A stretch of 64,000 nt of DNA from an uncultured Nitrospirota bacterium. Lineage in GTDB: Bacteria > Nitrospirota > Nitrospiria > Nitrospirales > UBA8639. Shown here one piece after another: positions 63,493-64,000 of the stretch. The number at the start of each line of letters is the position of its first letter. Position 1 is the stretch's first letter. The stretch spans positions 124,001 through 188,000 of the forward strand of contig CAKZPV010000003.1 in NCBI GenBank assembly GCA_937139405.1. The letters are read 5' to 3'. The position numbers and the translations under genes were made by a program. The notes below the pieces were generated by a model. The model worked only from the letters and a program-made list of their open reading frames with translations, was not told where the DNA came from and did no database searches.

Positions 63493-64000
63493 CTGAGTCC
63501 TCCTCCCGCCGTGAATATTTCAATTTGCAATGCCTGTATCAGATTCTTGTAGCTCAGGCTGCCGGCATTTTATTGGTCTAGCATCGTTCGCATGTTGCAT
63601 GGGTGGAATCTGATAGCTCCCTTGAGGGTGAGGCTTTCGACAATGGATTAGACAGAAGACGATATTCCTCCTTTTTCCTTCTGAACTGGTGACAGTGAGT
63701 TGTTGGCTTTCCTATTAATCGACTCATCGATCTTTGAACCTGTTGCTCTTGTTAGTTAAGTTTGCAAACAACACGCCAAGATAGGCTGGCGTGCTTACCT
63801 ACTTGTGAAATGAACAGATGTCCTTGAATTGTTAGAGTAAGTTTCCAATGCGAAGTAGGCGTGCTGAGAAAGGACCATTTGTATAAGCAGATTGAATGTA
63901 TCCATTTAGATGACGTGTTGTACCCAAATGAATAAAAAGATGATTGAGGACGGTAATCGAGAAACCCCACGCACAGTGTTTTCTTGTTCCTGCTCAAATG
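63493..64000. other. Gap to window end
   Basis: About 510 bases. A minus-strand open frame at 63752-63997 is doubtful. The promoter of the tyrosinase operon should lie here; no clear elements were found. Confidence 0.4.

Noticed and set aside
63752-63997. 81-residue open frame on the minus strand
   Set aside because: No ribosome binding site, composition unlike a protein family and no neighbour relation; treated as chance.

Overview
The window looks like chromosomal DNA of a free-living Gram-negative bacterium, most likely a Nitrospira-type member of Nitrospirota. This is inferred from gene content: an NtrY/NtrX pair followed by an RlmD-like methyltransferase, purM and purN, small Fe-S proteins beside alanine dehydrogenase, many lipoproteins and a D15-type outer-membrane barrel, and base composition near 50% GC by eye. 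No rRNA gene or other taxonomic marker was seen, so the assignment is moderate. There is no transposase, integrase, phage gene or CRISPR array.

Positions 1-29920 are mostly housekeeping or lineage core. A PqqD-like protein cut by the left edge and an HPr-kinase-like protein come first, then a STAS protein, HtpX, a cupredoxin directly coupled to a squalene/phytoene synthase, small Fe-S proteins, alanine dehydrogenase, tRNA-Pro(CGG), a membrane rhodanese, MazG, a DUF1844 protein, NtrY/NtrX, an RlmD-like methyltransferase, PurM, PurN and tRNA-Ala(CGC). Next is a large ATP/ADP-translocase-like protein fused to HEAT-like repeats, then a signalling set (CNBD protein, PAS/GAF histidine kinase, receiver) and an envelope set: two lipoproteins, one with kinase-like motifs, a D15 barrel, and a PAP2 phosphatase that seems to start at AUC.

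Positions 30108-43840 are an accessory block of small redox and detoxification genes: pterin dehydratase, tautomerase, AhpD-like protein, SnoaL/NTF2-like proteins, SDR, GYD, VOC, dehalogenase-like hydrolase, DUF5069, thioredoxin, DUF4383, YHS, PPOX and DsrE. Its regulators are a CGNR zinc-finger protein, an ECF sigma factor with a zinc-ribbon neighbour, and a TetR repressor. Clean palindromes lie in the matching promoter regions.

Positions 44041-51579 hold a decayed HicB-type antitoxin and three genes best known from gammaproteobacteria (RapA, DUF808/YedI, YdiJ), which read visibly GC-richer in places and are probably transferred. Positions 51950-59678 are a metal-resistance region: merR divergent from merT-merP and a GDCC-motif protein, with no merA, then a cusCBA copper/silver efflux operon. 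Positions 60612-63492 encode a tyrosinase fused to a von Willebrand A domain, preceded by a small protein resembling the MelC1 tyrosinase copper chaperone. The cupredoxin, Cus efflux and tyrosinase make copper handling a recurring theme.
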